64,000 bases of DNA from Zobellia uliginosa (lineage in GTDB: Bacteria; Bacteroidota; Bacteroidia; Flavobacteriales; Flavobacteriaceae): positions 53,533 to 117,532 of the forward strand of contig NZ_JAHKPY010000008.1 of the NCBI RefSeq assembly GCF_018860745.1. Direction: 5' to 3'. Each line of letters opens with the position of its first letter. Positions within the stretch are counted from its first letter, which is position 1. Under the pieces are notes generated by a model, which saw only the letters and a list, made by a program, of their open reading frames with translations, did not search any database and was not told where the DNA came from. Below, piece by piece: positions 17,416 through 26,123 of this stretch. Both the position numbers and the translations under genes were made by a program.

Positions 17416-18387
17416 TCAATCCTCATAAACCTTAAACTCGGCACCCATACCGTAATTGCGATGTCCGGTTTGAAGTAATTTTGAGTTGGGATTATAGTTG
17501 CGGTCAAAAACTTGCCATTTTTTATCGTTAAAAAATATGCGGCGTACAAATGTCCTTTGATTGGCTTCACCTTTTACGAATGGTAATAATGGTCGGAATG
17601 AAGTAGATATTTTTTGAATACCTCGGGCAGTCTTTATTTCTCGGTATTTTTTGGTCTCAACTAGTTTTCCGTTAGTATTGGCATATCCTAAAACTTGGAT
17701 AGAAACAAAAATGCCAGACTCGGGTATGAAAATAGATTTGGATAGTAAATCCAGCTCAAAAACCTTATCGGCTTTTTCATCCAAAGCAAAAACTACATTC
17801 TCGTAGGGAATACCGGCTCCTGGAGTTCCATTATTGTTTTCGTAGAATTGAGCTCTAAAAATAGTAGCGAATTTCCCTTTACCTTTAGATTTATATTCGG
17901 ACTCTGCATTGACGGGGAGGTACAATTTAGAAATTTGCGATACGTTATTTTCATATCTATTAAAGAGTACGGCTACTTCACTCTCTACAGTAGGTAACCA
18001 ACATGCAAAAATGTCCTTATGGGTTTGTGCCTTCTGTTTTCTGAATTTAAATTTTCCTTGTTTAGGAGCTGAAACTATGACTTCTCCAAGTTGTGAAACT
18101 TCAGGGACTAGAGAAACAATATTGGTTGCTGCATGAATCTCATTAGCTATAGTTACCATTTTTTCTCTATATCCAAGTGCGGAAATATAAAGTGTATCTA
18201 TATCCGGATATTTCTTTTGAGAAAAAATGAAAAGGCCTTGTTCATCAGCAAAAGTGCCTAACCCATCGCCAAATGATATCGTGGCAAAAGAAATGGGGGA
18301 ACTATCTTTAGTATCTATAATTTTGATTTCTTGCGCATTGCCGTAGCAGGCGGCGAGAAAGAAAAGAACAAATATGTATCGTTTCAT
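17416..18387 (-). CDS. Exported protein with carboxypeptidase-regulatory-like domain
   Basis: A 323-residue protein with a clear signal peptide (MKRYIFVLFFLAACYGNAQ, cleavage after AQ); an upstream start at 18420 would add 11 residues in front of it and is less likely. Residues ~20-100 form a CarboxypepD_reg/CNA-B-like beta-sandwich (IKIIDTKDSSPISFATI, LYISALGYREK). The rest (~100-323) is a beta-rich domain I do not recognise, ending in TGHRNYGMGAEFKVYED. Such proteins in Bacteroidota are periplasmic or outer-membrane associated. It lies downstream of the trp operon in the same direction, but co-transcription is unproven. Confidence 0.75.
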   Translation of the reverse strand: MKRYIFVLFFLAACYGNAQEIKIIDTKDSSPISFATISFGDGLGTFADEQGLFIFSQKKYPDIDTLYISALGYREKMVTIANEIHAATNIVSLVPEVSQLGEVIVSAPKQGKFKFRKQKAQTHKDIFACWLPTVESEVAVLFNRYENNVSQISKLYLPVNAESEYKSKGKGKFATIFRAQFYENNNGTPGAGIPYENVVFALDEKADKVFELDLLSKSIFIPESGIFVSIQVLGYANTNGKLVETKKYREIKTARGIQKISTSFRPLLPFVKGEANQRTFVRRIFFNDKKWQVFDRNYNPNSKLLQTGHRNYGMGAEFKVYED

Positions 18388-18434
18388 GGCGTAAACAATT
18401 ATGTACGGAGAAATTGCCATTAAAGGCGTGTACT

Positions 18435-18662
18435 TTATTGAGAACGGGATTTACTCATTTTCAGTATTAAAAGCCGAAGTAATAAAATAAAAGGAAAACC
18501 GTGTAATAGGACATCAAACCAATCTTTGAGTTGCATATTTATCGCGCCGCCCATTATCCATTTAACCTTACCCCAAATATGAGGCTCAGGAAAAAAGGGA
18601 GCAAGGCCAATAGTGAGGCAGAGCAGTATTACAATCTTCCAGTTGTTAATAAGGTCTTTCAT
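18435..18662 (-). CDS. Small two-helix membrane protein
   Basis: 75 residues with two likely transmembrane helices (~10-27 and ~50-68), linked by an amphipathic region (PEPHIWGKVKWIMGGAINMQ). I do not know a function. It starts 25 nt after the trpA stop on the same strand and so is probably the last gene of the trp transcript; no terminator is seen between them. Its size and spacing make it a real gene rather than a chance ORF, and a role in tryptophan metabolism or transport would be pure speculation. Confidence 0.65.
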   Translation of the reverse strand: MKDLINNWKIVILLCLTIGLAPFFPEPHIWGKVKWIMGGAINMQLKDWFDVLLHGFPFILLLRLLILKMSKSRSQ

Positions 18663-18687
18663 TAACGTGTATTTTAATTGAAGCCTA

Positions 18688-19452
18688 TCATCTAATAGTT
18701 TTTGTAAACGCTGAAATTCCGTCTACACCATGACCATTTAAATGTTTGATAAAGGCAGAGCCGATAATGGCACCCTTTGCAGATTTTGTGGCTTGCTCAA
18801 AAGTCTCGGAGTTGCTTATTCCAAAACCGACTATTTGAGGATTATCTAGCTTCATATCTGCAATTCGGTGAAAGTAAGTTTGCTGCTCATCACCAAATCC
18901 AGACTGTGCTCCTGTAACACTTGCCGAACTTACCATATAGATAAATCCGTTTGAGACTGAATCAATAAAACGAATACGTTCATCAGAAGTCTGCGGTGTA
19001 ATCAAGAATACATTAATGAGTCCGTATTTTTCGAACATCTCCTGATATTCTTCATGATAAACATCTACAGGTAAATCGGGTATAATAAGTCCGTCTATGC
19101 CAATTTCTTGGCACTTTTTGCAAAACGCTTCAACCCCGTATTGAAACATAGGATTAAAATACCCCATGATAATAAGTGGAATGGAAACTGATTTTCTAAT
19201 ATCTTTCAATTGATTGAAAAGAATTTCGGTTGTCATTCCGTTTTTAAGGGCTGCTGTAGAACTTTGTTGAATGGTTGGGCCATCTGCCAGTGGATCACTG
19301 AACGGAAGGCCAATTTCAATCATATCTACTCCGTTTTTCTCTAACTGTTGAATAATTTCTACGGTATCAGCCAATTTTGGGTATCCTGCAGTAAAATATA
19401 TGGAAAGCAATTTTCCATCTTCTTTCAGTTTTGTGTTGATTCTATTTGCCAT
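18688..19452 (-). CDS. trpA: Tryptophan synthase alpha chain
   Basis: TrpA cleaves indole-3-glycerol phosphate to indole and glyceraldehyde 3-phosphate and passes indole to TrpB through the alpha2beta2 tunnel. The 254-residue TIM barrel has IEIGLPFSDPLADGPTIQ, carrying the catalytic Glu and Asp, and the phosphate-binding GFGISN near the C-terminus. It is the last Trp biosynthetic gene of the operon, 91 nt after trpB, the widest internal gap; that gap contains a 10-bp palindrome (AACATATGTT, 19503-19512) and no obvious terminator. Confidence 0.97.
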   Translation of the reverse strand: MANRINTKLKEDGKLLSIYFTAGYPKLADTVEIIQQLEKNGVDMIEIGLPFSDPLADGPTIQQSSTAALKNGMTTEILFNQLKDIRKSVSIPLIIMGYFNPMFQYGVEAFCKKCQEIGIDGLIIPDLPVDVYHEEYQEMFEKYGLINVFLITPQTSDERIRFIDSVSNGFIYMVSSASVTGAQSGFGDEQQTYFHRIADMKLDNPQIVGFGISNSETFEQATKSAKGAIIGSAFIKHLNGHGVDGISAFTKTIR

Positions 19453-19543
19453 AGTTTCAAATCTGTTTTTCCTTTTTTAATAGGATGGAGTAAGATAGTC
19501 AAGAACATATGTTATCATATTCATGAAACTTCCCCCATATATT

Positions 19544-20734
19544 TTATAGATTAAAATATTCAATATAATTGTTGAGGTCTTTATCACCACGACCAGATAG
19601 GTTGATGACCACAATGTCCTCAGGCTTGAATTTTCGGCACTCAAGAATTGCAAGTGCATGCGAAGATTCTATAGCAGGAATAATACCTTCCATTTTAGAT
19701 AAGAGTAAACCTGCATTCATGGCATCATCATCTGTAATAGATATAAATTCACCCCTTCCAGAAGTAAATAAATTGGCATGCATAGGACCAACACCAGGAT
19801 AATCCAATCCTGCAGAAATAGAATACGGCTCTGTAATTTGTCCGTCACCCGTCTGCATTAATAAGGTTTTACTACCATGAATGATACCCACTTTTCCTAG
19901 AGCTGATGTTGCAGCACTTTCACCAGTATCTATTCCTTTTCCAGCAGCTTCTACGGCTATAATACCCACGTCAGGATTATCTAAATAGTGATAATAGGCA
20001 CCAGCGGCATTACTTCCTCCACCAACGCAAGCCACTACATAATCAGGGTTTTCGCGACCTTCTTTTTCTTTTAACTGCCATTTGATCTCCTCGGAAATAA
20101 CAGATTGAAACCGCGCCACCATATCAGGATAGGGGTGTGGCCCAACAACGCTACCAATAATGTAATGCGTGTCTACAGGGTTATTGATCCAATCGCGAAT
20201 AGCCTCGTTAGTGGCATCTTTTAATGTTCTGCTCCCAGAAAGTGCCGGTCTAACTTCTGCACCTAACATTTTCATACGAGCAACGTTGGGTGCTTGTCTG
20301 GCAATATCTATTTCTCCCATGTAAACGATACACTCAATACCCATAAGCGCACAAACAGTAGCGGTAGCAACACCATGCTGGCCAGCACCGGTTTCTGCGA
20401 TGATTCTGTTCTTGCCCAATTTTTTGGCCATAAGAATCTGCCCTATGGTATTGTTTACTTTGTGAGCTCCTGTATGGCAAAGGTCTTCGCGTTTCAGGTA
20501 TATTTTAGTATTGTATTTTTTAGAAAGTCGATCCGCAAAATAGAGTGGAGTAGGGCGGCCTACGTAGTCTTTCAGCAACTGGTCAAACTCTTCTTTAAAA
20601 GAAGGTTCTTGCATAATGCGAATATAGTTCTGCCTAAGTTCCTCGGTATTGGGGTACAGCATCTCTGGGATAAATGCCCCTCCGAACTCTCCGTAATATC
20701 CTTTTTCGTCCGCTTGATACGTTTTCATAGTCAT
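19544..20734 (-). CDS. trpB: Tryptophan synthase beta chain
   Basis: TrpB condenses indole with serine on pyridoxal phosphate. The 396-residue protein begins [19 protein letters not shown], has the PLP-lysine motif [13 protein letters not shown] and the phosphate-binding GGGSNAAG, all typical of the TrpB1 class that pairs with TrpA. An alternative start 6 nt downstream (MKTYQ) is equally possible. It follows trpF by 7 nt. Confidence 0.98.
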   Translation of the reverse strand: MTMKTYQADEKGYYGEFGGAFIPEMLYPNTEELRQNYIRIMQEPSFKEEFDQLLKDYVGRPTPLYFADRLSKKYNTKIYLKREDLCHTGAHKVNNTIGQILMAKKLGKNRIIAETGAGQHGVATATVCALMGIECIVYMGEIDIARQAPNVARMKMLGAEVRPALSGSRTLKDATNEAIRDWINNPVDTHYIIGSVVGPHPYPDMVARFQSVISEEIKWQLKEKEGRENPDYVVACVGGGSNAAGAYYHYLDNPDVGIIAVEAAGKGIDTGESAATSALGKVGIIHGSKTLLMQTGDGQITEPYSISAGLDYPGVGPMHANLFTSGRGEFISITDDDAMNAGLLLSKMEGIIPAIESSHALAILECRKFKPEDIVVINLSGRGDKDLNNYIEYFNL

Positions 20735-20741
20735 TCGTATT

Positions 20742-21431
20742 TTACTTAATACTTAGTGCTTTCTTAAATTCTTTTACTTTCTCAACATTCTTTAAACCCG
20801 GTTCTATTTCGAACTTACTGTTTACATCAATAGCATGACAGTATTTTGCTTCTGACCGTGTCATAAATTCTTTTAATGAATCTACTTCATCTAAACCAAT
20901 ACCTCCACTTAAGAAATAAGGTTTGGCAGACGGGTAATCTTTTAGAACACCCCAATCAAAAGAATAACCATTTCCACCTGGTAGTTTTCCTTTGGTATCA
21001 AAAAGATAATAATCACAAACAGATTCGTAAGGCTTTAGTGCCTCAAAATCAAAATCATTTTTGATTGAGAAAACTTTGATGATTTCTACCTGTTTTGCCT
21101 TTTGCTTAAGCTCAGCACAATATTCAGGGCTTTCAGAGCCATGTAATTGCACTAGCAACAAATCATAATCTTGAATACGCGCAATGACGGTTTCAATACT
21201 GGCATTTACGAATACACCAACCTTCTTGATAGTGTGTGGAATGGGTTTCATTGGACCTGAAAAGTGTCTTTTGGATTTATCCCAAAAGATAAAACCTAAA
21301 TAATCTGGTTTTAGGCCTGCAATTTCTGCCGTATTTTTTTTCATACCACACACCTTCAGTTTAATCGGAGCACTTTTTATAGTGGAAGGCCCTTCTTTTT
21401 TGGTCGTGTAATGATAGTCCATTTTAGTCAT
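20742..21431 (-). CDS. trpF: Phosphoribosylanthranilate isomerase
   Basis: TrpF rearranges N-(5-phosphoribosyl)anthranilate to the 1-deoxyribulose phosphate. The catalytic Cys lies in KLKVCGM and the barrel continues with [15 protein letters not shown]; the general-acid Asp is in AIDVNSKFE near the C-terminus and phosphate is bound by FLSGGIG. The 229 residues include about 24 extra before the barrel ([19 protein letters not shown]); no internal Met allows a shorter start, so the extension is either real or initiation uses a non-ATG codon. Gaps to trpC and trpB are 16 and 7 nt. Confidence 0.95.
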   Translation of the reverse strand: MTKMDYHYTTKKEGPSTIKSAPIKLKVCGMKKNTAEIAGLKPDYLGFIFWDKSKRHFSGPMKPIPHTIKKVGVFVNASIETVIARIQDYDLLLVQLHGSESPEYCAELKQKAKQVEIIKVFSIKNDFDFEALKPYESVCDYYLFDTKGKLPGGNGYSFDWGVLKDYPSAKPYFLSGGIGLDEVDSLKEFMTRSEAKYCHAIDVNSKFEIEPGLKNVEKVKEFKKALSIK

Positions 21432-21447
21432 TGCTAATGCGTCGCAA

Positions 21448-22230
21448 TTACGACAATTGATTTATAAATTTCTTGGCGTTTTTACCAGGATTGTCGGTCT
21501 TCATAAAATTCTCACCAATTAAAAAACCTTGGTAGCCGTAAGGCTTTAAATCCTTAATTGCCTCTATGGAGCTGATACCACTTTCAGAAACCTTTACAAA
21601 TTCATTTGGAATTAGTTCAGAAAGTGATTTACTGGTCTCTAAGCTAACCTCAAAAGTTTTAAGATTTCTATTGTTTACCCCTAGCATGTCTAGGCTGGGC
21701 ATAATGCTTTTATGTAATTCAGCCTCATTGTGAACTTCTAATAATACATCTAAATCAAGACTTTTAGCAAGTTCTGAAAACGTCTTTATTTCTTCTTTTG
21801 ATAAAATAGCGGCTATTAAAAGAATTACATCCGCACCATGGGCTTTGGCTTCAAGAAGCTGATATTCGTCTATAATAAACTCTTTGCGCAACAACGGCAT
21901 TTGTACTGCTGCGCGTGCCAACAGTAAATCATCTAAAGAACCTCCAAAATATTTTGAATCGGTTAAAACGGACATTCCGCAAACTCCCGCATTTTCATAT
22001 CCTGTGGCTACATCTTGTACGTTCAGGCTCTGATTGATTTCAGATTTTGATGGGGAGCGACGTTTATGCTCGGCTATGATGCCACTAGTACTATTACGAA
22101 GTGCGTTGCTCAAAGAAACCGTTTTGCGTGAGAACAAAACCGAGTTTTCTAGTTGTAAAACGGGAATAAGTGACTTCTTTAAGTTCACTTCTTTGCGTTT
22201 ATCGGCTACTATTTTATCTAAAATATTCAT
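21448..22230 (-). CDS. trpC: Indole-3-glycerol-phosphate synthase
   Basis: TrpC closes the indole ring by decarboxylating CdRP to indole-3-glycerol phosphate. The 260-residue TIM barrel has IIAEHKRRSPSK (catalytic Lys and Glu region), LRKEFIIDEYQL and LEVHNEAEL, with the phosphate site SESGI near the C-terminus. It is a stand-alone enzyme here, not fused to TrpF as in enteric bacteria. It lies 19 nt after trpD. Confidence 0.97.
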   Translation of the reverse strand: MNILDKIVADKRKEVNLKKSLIPVLQLENSVLFSRKTVSLSNALRNSTSGIIAEHKRRSPSKSEINQSLNVQDVATGYENAGVCGMSVLTDSKYFGGSLDDLLLARAAVQMPLLRKEFIIDEYQLLEAKAHGADVILLIAAILSKEEIKTFSELAKSLDLDVLLEVHNEAELHKSIMPSLDMLGVNNRNLKTFEVSLETSKSLSELIPNEFVKVSESGISSIEAIKDLKPYGYQGFLIGENFMKTDNPGKNAKKFINQLS

Positions 22231-22249
22231 GCGCTCTTAGATGACACTT

Positions 22250-23245
22250 TTAGTTTTTACTCAATTCTTGTAATTTCTTCAAAGCTATTAAACCTTTACC
22301 GGTAAATAAAGACTCTTTGGCTTGCTCGAAACCTTGTATTGGGGAAAGGTTTTTTACGGTTGCAATGGCAATACCGGCATTGGCACAAACTACATTGTTC
22401 TGTGCTTCGGTACCGCGGCCTTGTAATACGTTTAAGAATATTTGCGCGGAATCTTCAATAGTATCACCCCCTACAATTTGTGACTGGGTTATTTTCTGAA
22501 CACCAAAATCTTCTGGCTTCAACATGCTTTCAGAATTGTTGGAAATAGTTTTTGTATTACCTGTTAACGATATTTCATCATAACCATCTAGAGCATGTAA
22601 AACGGTAAATTTCTTATCCGTATTCTGATACAGATATCCGTACATTCTGGCGAGTTCCAAATTAAAAACACCCACCATTTGGTTCTTTGGAAAAGCAGGG
22701 TTTACCATTGGGCCTAACATATTGAAAAATGTTTTCACCGCTAGTTCTCTTCTAATGGGGCCTACATTTTTCATGGCAGGGTGAAACAAAGGAGCGTGTA
22801 AAACACAAATACCTGCCTCATCAATGCATTTTTTTAAGAAGTCAGCTTCATTACTGAACTTAATTCCTAAAAATTCCATTACGTTACTACTTCCGCATTT
22901 TGAGGAAACGCCGTAGTTGCCATGTTTAGTAACATGTACTCCCGCGCCAGCGGTTACAAAAGATGCTAGGGTAGAGATGTTAAATGTATCTTTTCCGTCA
23001 CCACCTGTTCCGCAAAGGTCGATAGGGTCGTATTCGGATAAATCTATGGCAAGACATAATTCCAATAGTGCATCACGAAAACCTTCTAGTTCCTCTATGG
23101 CAATGCTACGCATCATATAAACGGTTAAGAAAGCCGCAATCTGACTCGTATTATAATCTCCTTTTGCAATATTCACCAACACTTTTTTAGCTTCCTCTTT
23201 TTCGAGGATATCGTGATTGATGAGCTTGTTTAATATTTCTTTCAT
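22250..23245 (-). CDS. trpD: Anthranilate phosphoribosyltransferase
   Basis: TrpD transfers phosphoribose from PRPP to anthranilate. The 331 residues show the class signature LCGTGGDGKDTFNIST (PRPP and Mg site), KHGNYGVSS and the anthranilate-site VGPIRRELAVKTFFN. It is not fused to TrpG, unlike the enterobacterial protein. It begins 57 nt after the trpG stop. Confidence 0.97.
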   Translation of the reverse strand: MKEILNKLINHDILEKEEAKKVLVNIAKGDYNTSQIAAFLTVYMMRSIAIEELEGFRDALLELCLAIDLSEYDPIDLCGTGGDGKDTFNISTLASFVTAGAGVHVTKHGNYGVSSKCGSSNVMEFLGIKFSNEADFLKKCIDEAGICVLHAPLFHPAMKNVGPIRRELAVKTFFNMLGPMVNPAFPKNQMVGVFNLELARMYGYLYQNTDKKFTVLHALDGYDEISLTGNTKTISNNSESMLKPEDFGVQKITQSQIVGGDTIEDSAQIFLNVLQGRGTEAQNNVVCANAGIAIATVKNLSPIQGFEQAKESLFTGKGLIALKKLQELSKN

Positions 23246-23302
23246 GACACTGTTCTTACTACTATCAAGTACTACTTATTATATTCTTTACAGTTTTCAG
23301 GT

Positions 23303-23869
23303 TTAGCTTTCTAACCAGTTGGCAAGAATCTTTTTACCGTCCGGTGTTAAAACCGATTCTGGATGAAACTGAACTGCGGAAACGTCATAGACCTTATGAC
23401 GCAGCGACATAATCTGGCCGTTATCATCAACCGAAGTGGCTACTAGGCTTTCTGGCAAATTGGGGTCCACAACCCAAGAGTGGTAGCGCCCAACCAGTAA
23501 ATTTTTATTCAACCCTTTAAAATTCGGATCGTCTTTCGTTAGTGTAATTTCAGTAGCAATACCGTGATAAACGTCTTCTAGGTTGATTAGCGAACCGCCA
23601 AAAACCTCACAAATGGCCTGTTGCCCTAAACAAACCCCAAAAATACTTTTTGTAGGAGCATATTTGGCTATAATTTCTTTTAGAAGGCCAGCTTCATCAG
23701 GAATTCCAGGACCTGGGGAAAGCACAATTTTATCGAAATCATCAACCTCTTCCAAAGTTAATTGATCGTTACGTTTTACAATAACCTGACAATCTAAGTC
23801 CTCTAAATAATGAACTAAATTATAAGTGAAACTATCGTAGTTGTCTATTACTAAAATCTTTTTCATCAT
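23303..23869 (-). CDS. trpG: Anthranilate synthase component II (glutamine amidotransferase)
   Basis: TrpG releases ammonia from glutamine for TrpE. The 188-residue class I amidotransferase has the nucleophile Cys in GVCLGQQAICEVFGG and the His-Glu pair in AVQFHPESV. The trpE stop and first trpG ATG overlap by one base (TAATG), followed at once by a second ATG (23866), so the genes are translationally coupled, giving balanced subunits. In some bacteria this subunit also serves folate synthesis (PabA); no separate copy is seen here. Confidence 0.97.
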   Translation of the reverse strand: MMKKILVIDNYDSFTYNLVHYLEDLDCQVIVKRNDQLTLEEVDDFDKIVLSPGPGIPDEAGLLKEIIAKYAPTKSIFGVCLGQQAICEVFGGSLINLEDVYHGIATEITLTKDDPNFKGLNKNLLVGRYHSWVVDPNLPESLVATSVDDNGQIMSLRHKVYDVSAVQFHPESVLTPDGKKILANWLES

Positions 23870-25266
23870 TATATAGTTTCGGCAATTTTCAAAGCTTTGG
23901 TCAGTGCGCCCAATTTGTTATATGTTTCTTGTAATTCGTCTTCAGGGTCCGATGCGGCTACAATACCTGCACCAGCCTGGTAATGTAACTGGTGGTTCTT
24001 GCTTAAAAATGTACGGATCATAATGGCATGGTTGAAATTACCGTCAAAATCCATAAAACCGATGGCGCCACCATAATACCCTCTACCGGTTTTTTCATAT
24101 TTTTCTATAAGTTGCATAGCCATATGTTTGGGTGCGCCGCTTAAGGTGCCTGCAGGAAAAGTATCTGCTACCACTTTCATGGTAGGAATGTCTTTTTTCT
24201 TTTTGCCAACTACCTTTGAAACCAAATGAATAACATGGGAAAAGAACTGTACTTCTCTGTAATTGGTAACCTCTACCATACTTCCGTTCCGGCTTAAATC
24301 GTTTCGGGCCAAATCAACAAGCATTACATGTTCGCTGTTCTCTTTGTTATCTTCCGTGAGTTCTTTGGCCAGGACGGCGTCTTTCTCATCGTTACCTGTA
24401 CGTTTGAAGGTTCCTGCAATGGGGTGGATTTCTGCGTTGCCATCTTTTACAATAAGCTGAGCTTCCGGTGAACTTCCGAATATTTTGAAATCACCATAAT
24501 CAAAGTAAAATAAATATGGAGAAGGGTTTACCGAACGAAGCGCTCGGTATACGTTAAATTCATCTCCTTTAAAACCTTGAGAAAACCTGCGAGAAAGTAC
24601 CAATTGAAAAACATCGCCACGTTGGCAGTGTTTTTTAGCTAAGCGTACATGTTCTCTATACTCTTCATCTTCAAGATTTGAAGTGGTTTCTGCGTCCAAA
24701 GAAAAATTATAGGAGGCAAAGGTACGAACGTTTAAAATATGTGCTATATCAGAGGTGTTTTCATCAGTGTTGAAACAATGTGCAAAAATATAAGCCTCGT
24801 TCTTATGGTGGTCTATCGCAATAATGTTTTGGTAGACCGCATAGTAAATATCGGGAATGGAAATGGAATTGTCTTTTTTAGTGAGTTCTACATCTTCATA
24901 GTAGCGCACAGCATCATAGGCCATATAGCCAAAAATACCGTTATTAATGAATTTAAAATCGCTTTCGTCGGCTTCAAACTTTTTGCTGAACTCGTGCAGG
25001 ACATTTACCACGTCCGTACCTTCATTAATTTCTGTTTCTAGCGAAGTCTGATCAGGAAACCGCTCAATAATCGTTTCGTTCTCAATTTTTATCGAAGCAA
25101 TAGGATTGCAACAGATATATGAAAAACTATTGTCGTTGGCGTGGTAGTCGCTACTTTCAAGCAAGATACTGTTAGGGAAGCGGTCTCTAATTTTTAGATA
25201 AACGCTTACCGGCGTAATGGTATCGGCCAGGATTTTTTTGTGGAAAGATTTTAATTTGTACTTCAT
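23869..25266 (-). CDS. trpE: Anthranilate synthase component I
   Basis: TrpE makes anthranilate from chorismate, the committed step of Trp synthesis. The 465-residue protein starts MKYKLKSFHKKI at the ATG at 25266; an upstream TTG lies inside the attenuator hairpin and is rejected. The LLESS motif near residue 32 is the classic tryptophan feedback site, so the enzyme is probably inhibited by Trp. The catalytic half shows FGSSPEAQL, PIAGTFKRTG, LVDLARNDLSRNG and GTLSGAPKHMA. It is the first structural gene of the operon, ~20 nt after the terminator hairpin. Confidence 0.97.
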   Translation of the reverse strand: MKYKLKSFHKKILADTITPVSVYLKIRDRFPNSILLESSDYHANDNSFSYICCNPIASIKIENETIIERFPDQTSLETEINEGTDVVNVLHEFSKKFEADESDFKFINNGIFGYMAYDAVRYYEDVELTKKDNSISIPDIYYAVYQNIIAIDHHKNEAYIFAHCFNTDENTSDIAHILNVRTFASYNFSLDAETTSNLEDEEYREHVRLAKKHCQRGDVFQLVLSRRFSQGFKGDEFNVYRALRSVNPSPYLFYFDYGDFKIFGSSPEAQLIVKDGNAEIHPIAGTFKRTGNDEKDAVLAKELTEDNKENSEHVMLVDLARNDLSRNGSMVEVTNYREVQFFSHVIHLVSKVVGKKKKDIPTMKVVADTFPAGTLSGAPKHMAMQLIEKYEKTGRGYYGGAIGFMDFDGNFNHAIMIRTFLSKNHQLHYQAGAGIVAASDPEDELQETYNKLGALTKALKIAETI

Positions 25267-25285
25267 GTTGATAGTATTCAAATGC

Positions 25286-25313
25286 AAAAGGCTTGTCGTG
25301 ATGACAAGCCTTT
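25286..25313 (-). terminator. trp attenuator: intrinsic terminator before trpE
   Basis: An 11-bp perfect hairpin (arms 25287-25297 and 25303-25313, 5-nt loop), read on the minus strand as AAAGGCTTGTC, loop, GACAAGCCTTT, with four T residues (U in RNA) at its 3' end. It lies between the trpL leader peptide and trpE. The short U-run makes it a moderate terminator, as expected of a regulated one. Confidence 0.8.
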
Positions 25314-25347
25314 ATATAGTTTTACTACAATGATGCTTAGCTCACGA
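25296..25347 (-). promoter_or_regulatory. Competing antiterminator of the trp leader
   Basis: The end of trpL and the bases after it (RNA TCGTGA at 25347-25342 and AAGC at 25338-25335) can pair with TCACGA (25301-25296) and GCTT (25309-25306) inside the terminator hairpin. That gives 6+4 bp with an internal loop. The pairing would open the terminator. A ribosome on the trpL stop codon would cover TCGTGA and prevent it; one stalled on the Trp codons would leave it free. Confidence 0.6.
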
Positions 25348-25398
25348 TATCTGTCGAGAGTTGTTCCACCACCAAGTATTTGTATTATTTCTGTTCAT
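25342..25398 (-). CDS. trpL: trp operon leader peptide with three consecutive Trp codons
   Basis: An 18-residue ORF, MNRNNTNTWWWNNSRQIS, with three adjacent TGG codons (25374-25366). It lies between the trp promoter and the terminator hairpin, and ends 28 nt before that hairpin. Three successive codons for the rarest amino acid in an 18-codon ORF in front of trpE leave little doubt that it senses charged tRNA-Trp. The predicted transcription start is within a few bases of its ATG, so it may be translated from a leaderless mRNA. Confidence 0.9.
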   Translation of the reverse strand: MNRNNTNTWWWNNSRQIS

Positions 25399-25403
25399 TG
25401 GTT

Positions 25404-25433
25404 CAAATATAGAAATCATTTTTAAAACCACAA
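25404..25433 (-). promoter_or_regulatory. Promoter of the trp operon
   Basis: On the minus strand, TTG (25433-25431), a 19-nt spacer and TATATTTG (25411-25404) match the Bacteroidota consensus exactly. The -7 element ends 5 nt before the trpL ATG. Confidence 0.78.
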
Positions 25434-25445
25434 ACCCATTTGTTT

Positions 25446-25484
25446 GAAAAAAACAAAACCCCGCAATCATGTGAAATGCAGGGC
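25446..25484 (-). terminator. Terminator of the marR-yceI operon
   Basis: On the minus strand a hairpin with arms CCCTGCA (25483-25477) and TGCGGGG (25465-25459), with one mismatch, is followed by TTTTG and a run of seven T. It separates yceI from the trp promoter just downstream. Confidence 0.65.
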
Positions 25485-25507
25485 TTAAATTTTATAGTTT
25501 TACCTAA

Positions 25508-26089
25508 TTAGAATTCTAGGTCAACCACTAAGTCAAACTCATCATAAATAGCTTTGTCGCCTAAGTTGTCAAAGAAACTACCGGAACCATATTTAATGTC
25601 ATAAGCAGTTCTGTCTACTTTTACGGTAGCAGTTGCTTTGCTACCATATACAGATACATCAAAAGTTACAGGTTTGGAAACACCTTTAATAGTAAGGTCT
25701 CCCGTTACTTCGTAAGAATTTTTTCCTGTAGGCTCAACTTTGGTGAAAACCAATTTAGCGGCAGTGTGCTTTTCGGTTCCAAAGAAATCATCAGACTTTA
25801 AGTGGCCTTCCAATTTTCCTTTGGATTCTCCTTCAAGGTCAGTTGCTTCCAAAGTAGTCATATCAGCTTCAAATTCTCCGCCTGTTAATTTATCGCCATC
25901 AAAAACCAAAGAACCTGATTTAAGATCTACAGTACCGTAATGTGACCCTGTTACTTTATAAGCTTTCCAGGTGATAGTGCTTGTTTCTGTCTTTACTTCT
26001 TTTTTTTCTTCAGACACTGGTTCAGTTGCAGTTACTGTTGCTACTCCAAAAATCATAGCGAATGCTAAACTTAATACTCCTTTTTTCAT
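25508..26089 (-). CDS. YceI-family periplasmic lipid-binding-like protein
   Basis: A 193-residue protein with a signal peptide (MKKGVLSLAFAMIFGVATVTA, cleaved after ATA) and the YceI lipocalin-like barrel: TITWKAYKVTGSHYGTVDLK, LEGHLKSDDFFGTEKH, YEVTGDLTIKGVSKPVTFDV. Relatives bind isoprenoid chains or respond to alkaline or osmotic stress; the ligand here is unknown. It lies 34 nt downstream of a marR gene on the same strand and is its probable regulatory target, ending at a hairpin terminator. Confidence 0.93.
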   Translation of the reverse strand: MKKGVLSLAFAMIFGVATVTATEPVSEEKKEVKTETSTITWKAYKVTGSHYGTVDLKSGSLVFDGDKLTGGEFEADMTTLEATDLEGESKGKLEGHLKSDDFFGTEKHTAAKLVFTKVEPTGKNSYEVTGDLTIKGVSKPVTFDVSVYGSKATATVKVDRTAYDIKYGSGSFFDNLGDKAIYDEFDLVVDLEF

Positions 26090-26123
26090 AATTGGTGTTT
26101 AAAATTAATTGATATTAGTGTTT

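Noticed and set aside
25264..25287. Extended trpE start (TTG at 25287)
   Set aside because: The TTG lies in the terminator hairpin and adds residues absent from the family; ATG at 25266 fits.
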